Shown one piece after another: positions 51,619-59,745 of a stretch of DNA of 64,000 nucleotides. Below the pieces are notes generated by a model. It worked only from the letters and a program-made list of their open reading frames with translations, ran no database searches and was not told the DNA's origin. Origin of the DNA: Alphaproteobacteria bacterium UBA6411 (GTDB taxonomy: Bacteria; Pseudomonadota; Alphaproteobacteria; CAAGCB01; CAG-977); contig DJPN01000022.1 in NCBI GenBank assembly GCA_002438565.1, forward strand, positions 1 to 64,000, read 5' to 3'. The position numbers and the translations under genes were made by a program. Within the stretch, counting starts at the first letter, position 1. Each line of letters starts with the position of its first letter.

Positions 51619-52554
51619 TTAACCCGCGTGTTCAAACGGGTTGACGTTTTCGTTGTGGCTTTCCATCGTTTTGCGGATGTCCAGATACATCAGCACGGGC
51701 ATCGCGACGTAAATCGACGAATACGTGCCGACGATAATGCCCCACAGCATAATCAAGGCAAAGCCCTGCAGCACCGAACCGCCCATGAACAGCATCACAA
51801 CCAGCATGATAATGGTCGACATGCCCGTCAGCAAAGTGCGCGGCAACATTTCGTTGGTTGTTTTGTTAATCATTTCGTCAATCGGCATTTTGCGGTATTT
51901 GCGCAGATTTTCGCGCATGCGGTCATAGGAAACAATGGTGTCGTTGACGGAAAATCCCGCCAGCGTCATCAGTCCCGCGATAATCGTCATGTCGAAATCC
52001 AGCCGGAACACGGAAAACAGACCGACGGCAATGATGATGTCGTGAATCAGCGACAGCATTGTTCCCAGCGCGAATTCCCATTCAAAGCGCGTCCAAACAT
52101 AGGCGGTAATCATCAGTCCCGCCAGAATGACCGCCCAAATGCAGTTGCGGATAAGCTCCGCGCCCACACGGGGGCCGACCATTTCAACGCGGCGGATGGT
52201 ATATTCGTCGCCCAGTTTTTCACGAATGACGGACGAGATTTTCATCTGTTCCTTTTCATTGTCGCCGCGTCCCAAAGCGGTAATCAAAGCTTCCGTTCCC
52301 TGTTCGCCGACAGGCTGCAAATCGACGCCGAGATCGTCCAGTTTCGCGCGCAGATCTTTCATGTCGATTTTCTGTTCGGCTTGGACTTCCATCAATACGC
52401 CGCCCTTAAAGTCGATGCCCAAATTCATGCCTTGGGTGCAAATCGACACAATCGACACAATCATCATCAACAGCGAAAACACAAATGCGATTTTGCGCGC
52501 GCCGATAAAGTTAATGTGCGTCGGTTTAATGAAATAATGAATCAGTCTAGGCAT
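51619..52554 (-). CDS. secF: Protein translocase subunit SecF
   Basis: 311 residues, six membrane spans of the RND superfamily with a periplasmic domain after the first. The signature ITAYVWTRFEWEFALGTMLS, TLAGFSVNDTIVSYDRMREN and IMLWGIIVGTYSSIYVAMP are clear. With SecD uses the proton gradient to pull secreted proteins through SecYEG. Thirteen bases after secD. Confidence 0.97.
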   Translation of the reverse strand: MPRLIHYFIKPTHINFIGARKIAFVFSLLMMIVSIVSICTQGMNLGIDFKGGVLMEVQAEQKIDMKDLRAKLDDLGVDLQPVGEQGTEALITALGRGDNEKEQMKISSVIREKLGDEYTIRRVEMVGPRVGAELIRNCIWAVILAGLMITAYVWTRFEWEFALGTMLSLIHDIIIAVGLFSVFRLDFDMTIIAGLMTLAGFSVNDTIVSYDRMRENLRKYRKMPIDEMINKTTNEMLPRTLLTGMSTIIMLVVMLFMGGSVLQGFALIMLWGIIVGTYSSIYVAMPVLMYLDIRKTMESHNENVNPFEHAG

Positions 52555-52566
52555 TTCACATTCTCC

Positions 52567-54126
52567 TTACACATTGATTCTTTGCGGCTTTGTGAGCTTC
52601 ACCCACGCCAAAATCAGCACTTTTGTCACATAAACGGCCGTAAACACGGACGTCACCAAACCCAAACAGGTGGTAACACCGAACCCGCGGACAGGGCCGT
52701 TGCCCAGCCAAATCAAAATCAACCCCGCAAACAAGCTGGTCAAGTTTGAATCGAAAATCGCGGACGAAGCGTTTTCAAATCCCGCTTCAATCGTGTTCAA
52801 AACGGATTTGCCGTAGCCCTGTTCTTCACGCATGCGTTCGTAAATCAAAACGTTTGCGTCGACCGCCATGCCCAACGTCAGAGCAATACCCGCAATTCCG
52901 GGCAAAGTCAGCGTCGCGCCCAGCGCGCTCATCGCGCCGCACAGCAGCAGCAGGTTCAGCACCAAAGCGATATCGGCGAACAAGCCGAACAGCCCGTAAG
53001 TCGCGACCACGAACAACAGCACCAGCACCATGCCGACCACGCAGGATTTTTTGCCCGCGTCAATCGAATCGGTTCCCAGTCCGGGACCGACGATGCGTTC
53101 TTCAACGACTTCCAGCGGCGCGGGCAAAGCGCCCGAACGCAGCATCAGCGCCAAATCGTTCGCGCTTTGAACCGTAAAGCTGCCCGTGATAATGCCCGAA
53201 CCGCCCGTAATCGCGGATTTGACTTCGGGCGCGGTAATCACTTTGCCGTCCAAAACAATCGCCAAACGGCGGCCGACATTGTCGCGCGTCGCCGTTCCGA
53301 AACGTTTTGCGCCGAACGAATTGAAACGGAAAGCGACAACGGCTTCCGCCCCTTGGAAATCGGCGCGGGCATCGGTCAGATGTTCGCCGCCGACAATGGA
53401 TTTGCGTTCAATGACATAAAACGCGGCGGAAGCGTCCTCGTCCCCCGGAACGACTTTGGAATCGGGGGCGATTTTGCCGCGGCGGGCGTCTTCGACACTG
53501 GTCTTTTCATCAACGAAATGGAACGACATCTTCGCCGTTTTGCCCAGCAGTTTTTTGACTTCGTTCGGGTCTTCCACACCGGGCAGCTGAACTTGGATAC
53601 GGTCGGAGCCTTGACGCATAATCGACGGTTCGCGCGTTCCCAGCTGATCAATACGGCGGCGGACGATTTCAATCGACTGGTCAACCGCGGACGCTTTCAT
53701 TTTCAGCAAAGCCTGTTCGGTAAAGCGAACGGACAGCATGTCGCCGTTTTCCGCAACGTCCAGATTGCCCTTGTCGATTTTGCGAATCAGCTCTTTGGCT
53801 TTGGCGATTTGTTCGTCATTGACGATTTTGACCGTCAAAGCGTCGTCTTTGACAGACAGATTCGTATAGCGCACGTTCTTTTCGCGCAAAGCGATGCGGG
53901 CGGCGTCCATGACCGCGCTCAGCTGATCCTTGACCACTTGATCCAAGTCGACCTGCAGCAACAGCTGAGAACCGCCCTGCAAGTCCAAACCCAACGTCAT
54001 CGGCTGCCACCATTCGGGCAGTTTGTCCTGCTGCGCCTTGGGAATAAAGTTGGGGACGGCGAAAAACACGCCGACCGCCGTGATTATTCCGATTAAGGCG
54101 ACTTTCCATTTCGGATAGTTAAACAT
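52567..54126 (-). CDS. secD: Protein translocase subunit SecD
   Basis: 519 residues. An N-terminal span, a large periplasmic P1 region and five further spans. Conserved WWQPMTLGLDLQGGSQLLLQ near the start, the repeat-domain signature RIQVQLPGVEDPNEVKKLL, and AIALTLGMAVDANVLIYERM around the proton-conducting Asp. Partner of SecF. Confidence 0.97.
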   Translation of the reverse strand: MFNYPKWKVALIGIITAVGVFFAVPNFIPKAQQDKLPEWWQPMTLGLDLQGGSQLLLQVDLDQVVKDQLSAVMDAARIALREKNVRYTNLSVKDDALTVKIVNDEQIAKAKELIRKIDKGNLDVAENGDMLSVRFTEQALLKMKASAVDQSIEIVRRRIDQLGTREPSIMRQGSDRIQVQLPGVEDPNEVKKLLGKTAKMSFHFVDEKTSVEDARRGKIAPDSKVVPGDEDASAAFYVIERKSIVGGEHLTDARADFQGAEAVVAFRFNSFGAKRFGTATRDNVGRRLAIVLDGKVITAPEVKSAITGGSGIITGSFTVQSANDLALMLRSGALPAPLEVVEERIVGPGLGTDSIDAGKKSCVVGMVLVLLFVVATYGLFGLFADIALVLNLLLLCGAMSALGATLTLPGIAGIALTLGMAVDANVLIYERMREEQGYGKSVLNTIEAGFENASSAIFDSNLTSLFAGLILIWLGNGPVRGFGVTTCLGLVTSVFTAVYVTKVLILAWVKLTKPQRINV

Positions 54127-54138
54127 AGATATTCCCTT

Positions 54139-54555
54139 TTATTTTTTCGTCAAAAGGTCTTTCAAGCCTTCACCGCCTTTTCTGGCGTTGTCGTTGGCCT
54201 GTTCGTCTTTCAAAAAGTCTTTGTCGACCGCTTCGGCGCGTTTGGCCAAAATACGGTCGCGCACCACGACGACACGCACGCCGTCCGCAATTTCGACCAG
54301 CAAATCATTCGCGTTCGACCGAATGACTTTGCCGACGATTCCGCCGTTTGTGATGACGGTGTCCCCGCGTGCGACGGTCGACTGCATCGTCATGTGTTCT
54401 TTCATCTTTTTCTGCTGAGGGCGAATCAAAAAGAAGTAGAACACGACGAAAATGACCAGAAATTGGAACAAAATCCGCAAAGGATTGGCGGCGGCCATTG
54501 CCGGATCGGCGGCGACGGCGGCGGCTTCCTGTGCAAAAGCGGGATTGATAAGCAT
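54139..54555 (-). CDS. yajC: YajC, Sec translocon accessory
   Basis: 138 residues, somewhat longer than most YajC. One membrane span (LRILFQFLVIFVVFYFFLI) followed by RPQQKKMKEH and a basic soluble tail with VARGDTVITNGGIVGKVIR. First gene of yajC-secD-secF, 12 bp before secD. Confidence 0.95.
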   Translation of the reverse strand: MLINPAFAQEAAAVAADPAMAAANPLRILFQFLVIFVVFYFFLIRPQQKKMKEHMTMQSTVARGDTVITNGGIVGKVIRSNANDLLVEIADGVRVVVVRDRILAKRAEAVDKDFLKDEQANDNARKGGEGLKDLLTKK

Positions 54556-54628
54556 ACAAAAACTCCGTTTGTTAAAAAATATTTAAACGAAGTATAAAGC
54601 GATTTGTCGGGATTGCAATCATAAAAGC

Positions 54629-54662
54629 AAAAAAACAGCCCGAACCCCATAAGTCCGAGCCG
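54629..54662 (-). terminator. Imperfect terminator of the zincin gene
   Basis: CGGCTCGGAC (54662-54653) and GTTCGGGCTG (54645-54636) pair with three G-U positions and a seven-base loop, then seven T on the minus strand. Confidence 0.6.
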
Positions 54663-54680
54663 CTTTTACCCCGACGGCGG

Positions 54681-55604
54681 TTACCGCCCGCCGTTTGCCA
54701 AGGCTTTTGCCACCGCGGGATTGACCTGTTGCCGTTTCGGCGGTTCAACATTGCCGTTTGCGTCGCGGACATAGAAGTAATCCGCCGACGTTTTGATTTT
54801 CGACCGGCCGAACAGCTTTAAAGCGTGGCGGATATGACCGCGCTCGATTTCAGCCGCGCTCTTCGCCGTTTTTTCCGAAACGGTGTTTGCGCGGGCGGAA
54901 GCGAAAAACGCTTCATCGACATAGCCGAATTCCTGCGACAGCTGTTTGGGCGTGATTTCTTTCTTGTACGCGCCCGAATACAGCTTGCCCATTTCCATAA
55001 AACCGACCACGGAACGGTCATAATTTTCGACATACGACGCATGGTCGTACCACGCTTTGAACGCTTCGGATTTGGCTTTGTCCGCGTCCTTGTCCTTTTC
55101 AAAGGAAGCCTCATACGCTTTCATCATTCCGCCGTGGCGGCTGCAAAAAGCGGCGTAAGTATCGGGTTCGGCTTTGCGCATCTGATAAACGGCGGCGCAT
55201 TCGTGCGCCATGGCGTCGGCTTCCAAAGCGCGGACTTCTGCGACATTGGAATACACGCTGTACGAATGGTCGCGTATCGGATTTTGTTCGGAATGGCGGC
55301 ATTCGTGAACAATGGTGGACAGCAGTTTTTCATCGGGAGCTTTTTCGTCCAAAGCGACATACTTGACCGACGGCGTGTACACGCCCAAACAGTTGCCCAT
55401 ATCCCCGTCAATCCCGATGCAAATGCCGCGCTCAATAGCGGATTCGACGATTTTTTTGCCCAAAGGCGACGCTTTGCAAATGCGGGCAAGCAGTTTTTCG
55501 ACACGTTCGGCGCGCGCGGCTTCGCGTTTTTCAACGGCGGCTTTGTCCTCGCGCGATTGGTCAATCGTCGTCATAAAAGCCCCTGAAACACAAATCACCG
55601 TCAT
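54681..55604 (-). CDS. DUF6782-like putative zinc metallopeptidase
   Basis: 307 residues from MTVICVSGAF behind GGAGG. Residues about 98-102 are HECRH in STIVHECRHSEQN, an HExxH zincin motif, followed about 30 residues later by VRALEADAMAHECAAVYQM, whose Glu could be the third ligand. Remainder is helical, with an acidic-basic KDKDADKAKS segment and an FYVRDANGNVEPPKRQQVN tail. No Sec signal is clear, so it may act in the cytoplasm or be exported by another route. Function unknown; the family occurs in gut alphaproteobacteria as far as I recall. Confidence 0.65.
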   Translation of the reverse strand: MTVICVSGAFMTTIDQSREDKAAVEKREAARAERVEKLLARICKASPLGKKIVESAIERGICIGIDGDMGNCLGVYTPSVKYVALDEKAPDEKLLSTIVHECRHSEQNPIRDHSYSVYSNVAEVRALEADAMAHECAAVYQMRKAEPDTYAAFCSRHGGMMKAYEASFEKDKDADKAKSEAFKAWYDHASYVENYDRSVVGFMEMGKLYSGAYKKEITPKQLSQEFGYVDEAFFASARANTVSEKTAKSAAEIERGHIRHALKLFGRSKIKTSADYFYVRDANGNVEPPKRQQVNPAVAKALANGGR

Positions 55605-55745
55605 CGGCAAATCCTCCAATTTTGTTTAAATTCAAAGTTACCACACTTCTTTTGGACAAAAAAGCTTTTTTTGCAAAATTTTTAAACCTTGCCTTTTGAT
55701 TAAAAACGCCTAAATTGATTCAAACGAACATCGGGGGACACGATC

Positions 55746-57008
55746 ATGACCAAAAAGCTGTATTTGACGGACGCGCAACTGAAATCCGAAACGGAGCGGT
55801 GCTTGAACTGTCCCGAAAAACCGTGCAAAAAAGCCTGCCCCGCGAACTGTTCCCCCGCCGATTTCATCCAAGCGGCGAAACCGCGGACAAATGAAAGCTA
55901 TGTCAAAGCCGCCGAGGAAATTCTGAAAGCCAACCCGCTGGGGCAAATGTGCGGGCTGACCTGCCCCGACCGTTTTTGCATGGCGGCCTGTTCGCGAAAA
56001 AATCTGGATTCTTCCATCCGTATCCCCGCCGTCCAAGCCGCTCTGCTGGAAAAAGCGCGCAAGCTGGGCGGAGTTTCGGCGCCCGCCCCTGTTGCTCCGA
56101 ACGGCAAAAACGTTGCAATCGTCGGCGCGGGACCAGCGGGCATGGCGGCCGCCGCCGTTCTGGCGCGCAAAGGATACAGCATCACTTTGTTTGAAGCGGC
56201 GAACAAGGTCGGAGGCGCGGCGAAACTGATTCCCGAAGCGCGCCTGCCGCAGGAAGTCACGGAAAAGGATTGGAATTATATCAAAACCTTCGGCGACATC
56301 ACGCTGACGCTGAACCACCGCGTTGCAAACCCCGTCGATTTGCTCAAAGACGGTTATGACGGCGTCATTGTCGCGGTCGGCGAGCCTCATTCCGCAAAAA
56401 TGGGCATCCCCGGCGAAGAATTGGCGGTTTCCTTTATGGATTATCTGAAAGCCCCCGAAAATTACGCTTCCGCGGGAAACGTCGCCGTTTTGGGCGGCGG
56501 CGCGGTTGCGACGGACTGCGCGATTACAGCAAAAACGAACGGCGCCGAAAATGTCGAAATGTTCGTTCGCCGGCGCGTGTGCGATATGCGGCTGACAGCT
56601 GAAGAACGGTCTTGGCTGATGGACAATCAAATCGACATCACATCCATGACCCGCGTTGAAAAGATTGAAAAAACGGGCGACACCTACACGCTTTACACCT
56701 GCAAAACGCGCTTTAACGGCACAAAGCTGGAGGACATTCCCGAAACCACCGTCAAACGCCCCGATTTCGCGCACGTCATTATGGCTGTGGGATCGAAAGC
56801 CGACCCGAAAACCGAAGCCGCCAAAGTCGTCTATGCGGGCGACTGCAATCACGGCGGGTCAACGATTGTCGAAGCGGTCGCTTCGGGCAAAAACGCGGCG
56901 AACGAACTGCATGCGGCTTTGACGGGCGAAATCGAGGAAATCGCCTGCCCCGTCAGCAAAATCGTAACCTACAAAGCCAAATCCTGCACAATCGTCGAAG
57001 GCGTTTAA
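55746..57008 (+). CDS. preT: PreT-like NAD(P)H-dependent flavoprotein
   Basis: 420 residues. N-terminal four-helix 4Fe-4S region with cysteines in CLNCPEKPCKKACPANC and CGLTCPDRFCMAAC, then FAD-binding NVAIVGAGPAGMAAA near 125, a second Rossmann (NVAVLGGGAVATDCAI), and the C-terminal FAD motif VVYAGDCNHGGSTIVEAVAS. Matches the NADH-oxidising subunit of dihydropyrimidine dehydrogenase (PreT) and the related GltD. Needs a partner such as PreA, whose gene is not next to it. Confidence 0.85.
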   Translation: MTKKLYLTDAQLKSETERCLNCPEKPCKKACPANCSPADFIQAAKPRTNESYVKAAEEILKANPLGQMCGLTCPDRFCMAACSRKNLDSSIRIPAVQAALLEKARKLGGVSAPAPVAPNGKNVAIVGAGPAGMAAAAVLARKGYSITLFEAANKVGGAAKLIPEARLPQEVTEKDWNYIKTFGDITLTLNHRVANPVDLLKDGYDGVIVAVGEPHSAKMGIPGEELAVSFMDYLKAPENYASAGNVAVLGGGAVATDCAITAKTNGAENVEMFVRRRVCDMRLTAEERSWLMDNQIDITSMTRVEKIEKTGDTYTLYTCKTRFNGTKLEDIPETTVKRPDFAHVIMAVGSKADPKTEAAKVVYAGDCNHGGSTIVEAVASGKNAANELHAALTGEIEEIACPVSKIVTYKAKSCTIVEGV

Positions 57009-57011
57009 CGC

Positions 57012-57037
57012 AAAGGCGGAGAAAACTCCCCGCCTTT
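57012..57037. terminator. Hairpin between convergent genes
   Basis: AAAGGCGGAG (57012-57021), loop AAAA, then CTCC and GCCTTT with a two-base bulge. No long T-run on either side, so a weak terminator at best. Confidence 0.4.
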
Positions 57038-57041
57038 AATA

Positions 57042-58082
57042 TCATTTCAAAGCATTTTTGAAAAACCGTTCCAGCTTGTCAAACGGTATCAAATCAACCC
57101 TGTCATACAAATCGACATGCCCCGCGTTCGGAACGATGACCAGCTCTTTTGGTTGCGCCGCTTTGGCGTAAGCGTCTTGACTGAATTCAATCGAATGAGC
57201 GTTTTCCCCTGCGATAAACATCATCGGACGCGGAGAAATCGTTTCAATGTCGTTGAACGGATAAAAGTTCATAAACTTCGTGTTTGACGCCAAAGTCGGA
57301 TGCGTCGTCGTCAAATCCGTCGCCCCTTTCGGAGTGAATTCGCCGCGTTTTGTACGGTAAAAGCCGTAAAATTCGCGTTCGACGGGGGACGATTTGTCCG
57401 TCAATTTATGCACCGTCCCGCCTGTATACGCTGTCTTTGCGCCTTTGAATTCGGCTTCGCGCTGTTTTATTGACGCCGCAATGATTTCTTTGCGCTGTTC
57501 AAGGGATACGCCTTTGCGCAACCCGTTGCGGGACGCCGCCCCCATGTCGTACATGCTGACCGTGGCGACCGCTTTCAGCCGCGGGTCGATTTTGGCTTCG
57601 CTGACGGCGAAACTGCCCGACCCGCAAATGCCGATAACGCCGATTTTGTCAGCATCGACATCGTTTCTGGTTGACAAATAGTCCGCCGCCGCACTGAACG
57701 CGTCCGCATAGATTTCGGGCGACACGTTGTTGCGCGGCAATCCGCCGCTTTCGCCCCAAAACGGCAAATCAACCGCCAAAGTCACAAAACCTTTTTCCGC
57801 CATTTTTTGCGCATACAGCTGAGCGGACTGTTCCTTGACCGCGCCCATCGGATGCCCGACAATCAAAGCGGGCAGTTTCGCGGTTTGATTTTCGGGCGCA
57901 TACAGCCTGCCCGCCACGGTCATGTTGTACATATTTTTGAATTCGACCTTTTCCGATTTCAAAACGTCGCTTTTGTAAAAGTTGTCCGCGCCATTCGGAA
58001 TATCCGTGTTTTTGGCGGAAACAGGCGCGGAAAACAAAGCGGTCAGCAACAAAGGAAAAATCTTTTTCTTGCACAGTTTCAT
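57042..58082 (-). CDS. Secreted alpha/beta hydrolase (dienelactone-hydrolase-like)
   Basis: 346 residues from MKLCKKKIFPLLLTALFSAP with GGAGG upstream; signal peptide cut near SAPVSA-K. Elements seen: ALIVGHPMGAVKEQSAQLYA, LAVDLPFWGESGG, a nucleophile-elbow GICGSGSF near 155 with Cys where serine hydrolases have Ser, and a catalytic His in VPNAGHVDLYDR. Like YcjY-type periplasmic hydrolases. Substrate unknown. Divergent from a LysR gene that likely controls it. Confidence 0.85.
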   Translation of the reverse strand: MKLCKKKIFPLLLTALFSAPVSAKNTDIPNGADNFYKSDVLKSEKVEFKNMYNMTVAGRLYAPENQTAKLPALIVGHPMGAVKEQSAQLYAQKMAEKGFVTLAVDLPFWGESGGLPRNNVSPEIYADAFSAAADYLSTRNDVDADKIGVIGICGSGSFAVSEAKIDPRLKAVATVSMYDMGAASRNGLRKGVSLEQRKEIIAASIKQREAEFKGAKTAYTGGTVHKLTDKSSPVEREFYGFYRTKRGEFTPKGATDLTTTHPTLASNTKFMNFYPFNDIETISPRPMMFIAGENAHSIEFSQDAYAKAAQPKELVIVPNAGHVDLYDRVDLIPFDKLERFFKNALK

Positions 58083-58166
58083 TTGAAACCTCCTTGTTTG
58101 TTTCATTCTGATTTTTATGGTAAGGGCGTTTTTTTGCAATAGCAAATACTTATATTGTATGTTATA

Positions 58167-58185
58167 TTATGCTTTAAAAGCATAA
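58167..58185. promoter_or_regulatory. Perfect 19-bp palindrome, likely LysR operator
   Basis: TTATGCTTT-A-AAAGCATAA, a perfect dyad with a one-base centre, lies 14 bp before the lysR start in the divergent gap. It has the T-N11-A spacing family character of LysR sites and fits autoregulation together with control of the hydrolase gene. Confidence 0.65.
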
Positions 58186-58198
58186 TAAAGGAAGCTCT

Positions 58199-59107
58199 AT
58201 GGAATTTCGGGTTTTACGGTATTTTCTGGCAATCGCGCGCGAAGGCAGCTACACCAAAGCGGCGCAAAGTTTGAATGTAACCCAGCCGACTTTGTCGCGG
58301 CAAATCAAAGATCTTGAAGCCGAATTGGGGCAGCCGCTGTTTGTCCGTTCGGCGCACGCCGTAACGCTGACGGCGGCGGGATATGTCCTGCGCAAGCGCG
58401 CCGAGGAAATTTTGGATATAGTCGGCAAAACCAAAGCCGACTTTTCAAGCGCCGACGACGTTTCGGGGGATGTGTACATCGGCGGCGGCGAAACGCAGGG
58501 CATGCGGTTGATTGCCGCCGTCATCGCCGATTTGCGCCGCGATTTTCCCGACATTCGTTTTCATCTGCACAGCGGCAACGCCGAAGACATAACCGAAAGA
58601 CTGGACAAAGGATTGTTGGATTTCGGCGTTCTGATTCAGCCGACGGATTTGTCAAAATACGCTTCGTTGTCTTTGCCCGTCAAAGACGTTTGGGGCGTGC
58701 TGATGAACAAAAATCACCCCTTGGCGCAAAAAGAACGCGTTTTTTCCGACGATTTAACCGGAATACCCTTGCTGTGTTCAAAACAGCTGATTCAAAAACG
58801 TGAAACGGACAGCCTTTTCAAAAGCTTGTTCGGTGCGAATTTTGAAAAAATGAATATTATCGCCACTTACAACCTGTTATTCAACGCCGCTTTGCTGGCA
58901 GAGCGGAATGTCGGCTGTGTCCTCTGTCTGGACGGACTGGTTGATACAATGGCGGTTGAAAACATTGTATTCCGCCCCTTGTCCCCGACGGTTGAATCGG
59001 GATTGGACGTCGTCTGGAAAAAAGGTCAAATCTTTTCCCCCGCCGCCGCGCTGTTTTTGAACCGCTTGCGGGAAACAATCGCGCTTCAACAAACGACTTG
59101 CGTTTGA
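58199..59107 (+). CDS. LysR-family transcriptional regulator
   Basis: 302 residues: winged helix-turn-helix (LRYFLAIAREGSYTKAAQSL, then NVTQPTLSRQIKDLE) and an effector domain of two Rossmann-like lobes (GDVYIGGGETQGMRLIAAVI, LLDFGVLIQPTDLSKYASLS). Effector unknown. Divergent from the secreted hydrolase; overlaps the B3/B4 gene by 22 bp at its 3' end. Confidence 0.95.
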   Translation: MEFRVLRYFLAIAREGSYTKAAQSLNVTQPTLSRQIKDLEAELGQPLFVRSAHAVTLTAAGYVLRKRAEEILDIVGKTKADFSSADDVSGDVYIGGGETQGMRLIAAVIADLRRDFPDIRFHLHSGNAEDITERLDKGLLDFGVLIQPTDLSKYASLSLPVKDVWGVLMNKNHPLAQKERVFSDDLTGIPLLCSKQLIQKRETDSLFKSLFGANFEKMNIIATYNLLFNAALLAERNVGCVLCLDGLVDTMAVENIVFRPLSPTVESGLDVVWKKGQIFSPAAALFLNRLRETIALQQTTCV

Positions 59108-59745
59108 ATATCGGCGGCGTTCGCGTATTTTTTCAGCAGTTCCGCCAGATTGTCCAGCCAAGTTTGCAGTTCGTCCGCTCCGTCGAACGCGTAAATCACA
59201 TACAGCAGATTTTTGCGTCCGCCCGCCGTTATCATCGTGCGGCGGCTGTCCGAAGTCGGATTGCCGAACACGCTTTCGTCGTCGTACAAAGCGGGCAAGT
59301 GCTCAATATTCAGAACGTCTTTGCCGATGCCTTTGTACTGTTCACCGTCGGGCGCGCGCTTCCAAACGATTTGCCCTTTGATTGCCGCGCGATCGTAAGA
59401 CCCCAGCGAATACCCCGACGCGACGGAAATCATATTGTTGATGTCAACGGCGTTGTTGATGCGGTACAGCCCGTTTCCTTTGGCGATGCGGCGCAGCATC
59501 GCTTCGGCGGAGTTGCGGTATTTCAGCGGGTCTTTGCCCAAAGCCTTGTACGCTTTGCGGGTCGCGGCGACATGCGGATTTTGCGCCACTTTTTCCAGCG
59601 TGTAATCGTCCTGCATCGCGTTGATTGTTTCATCAAAATCCGCCAGCAAATCCGCCGGGCTTTCGGCGACATCCGCCGAACACGTCAAAATCCCCAAAGC
59701 CGCTTCGGGAACAGCGGCTGAAATTGTTGTATCAATCCGAATCAT
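59086..59745 (-). CDS. B3/B4 domain protein
   Basis: 219 residues resembling the stand-alone B3/B4 (PheT beta-subunit core) family: AATRKAYKALGKDPLKYRNS and then LRRIAKGNGLYRINNAVDIN, GYSLGSYDRAAIKG, NPTSDSRRTMI. Such proteins are thought to act in tRNA editing or trans-acylation quality control; the substrate is unknown. Its start shares one base with the stop of the upstream tolC-like gene. Confidence 0.82.
   Translation of the reverse strand: MIRIDTTISAAVPEAALGILTCSADVAESPADLLADFDETINAMQDDYTLEKVAQNPHVAATRKAYKALGKDPLKYRNSAEAMLRRIAKGNGLYRINNAVDINNMISVASGYSLGSYDRAAIKGQIVWKRAPDGEQYKGIGKDVLNIEHLPALYDDESVFGNPTSDSRRTMITAGGRKNLLYVIYAFDGADELQTWLDNLAELLKKYANAADIQTQVVC

Noticed and set aside
59086..59107. 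Overlap of the lysR and B3/B4 genes as a regulatory device
   Set aside because: A 22-bp convergent overlap of stop regions is common in compact genomes and needs no special explanation.
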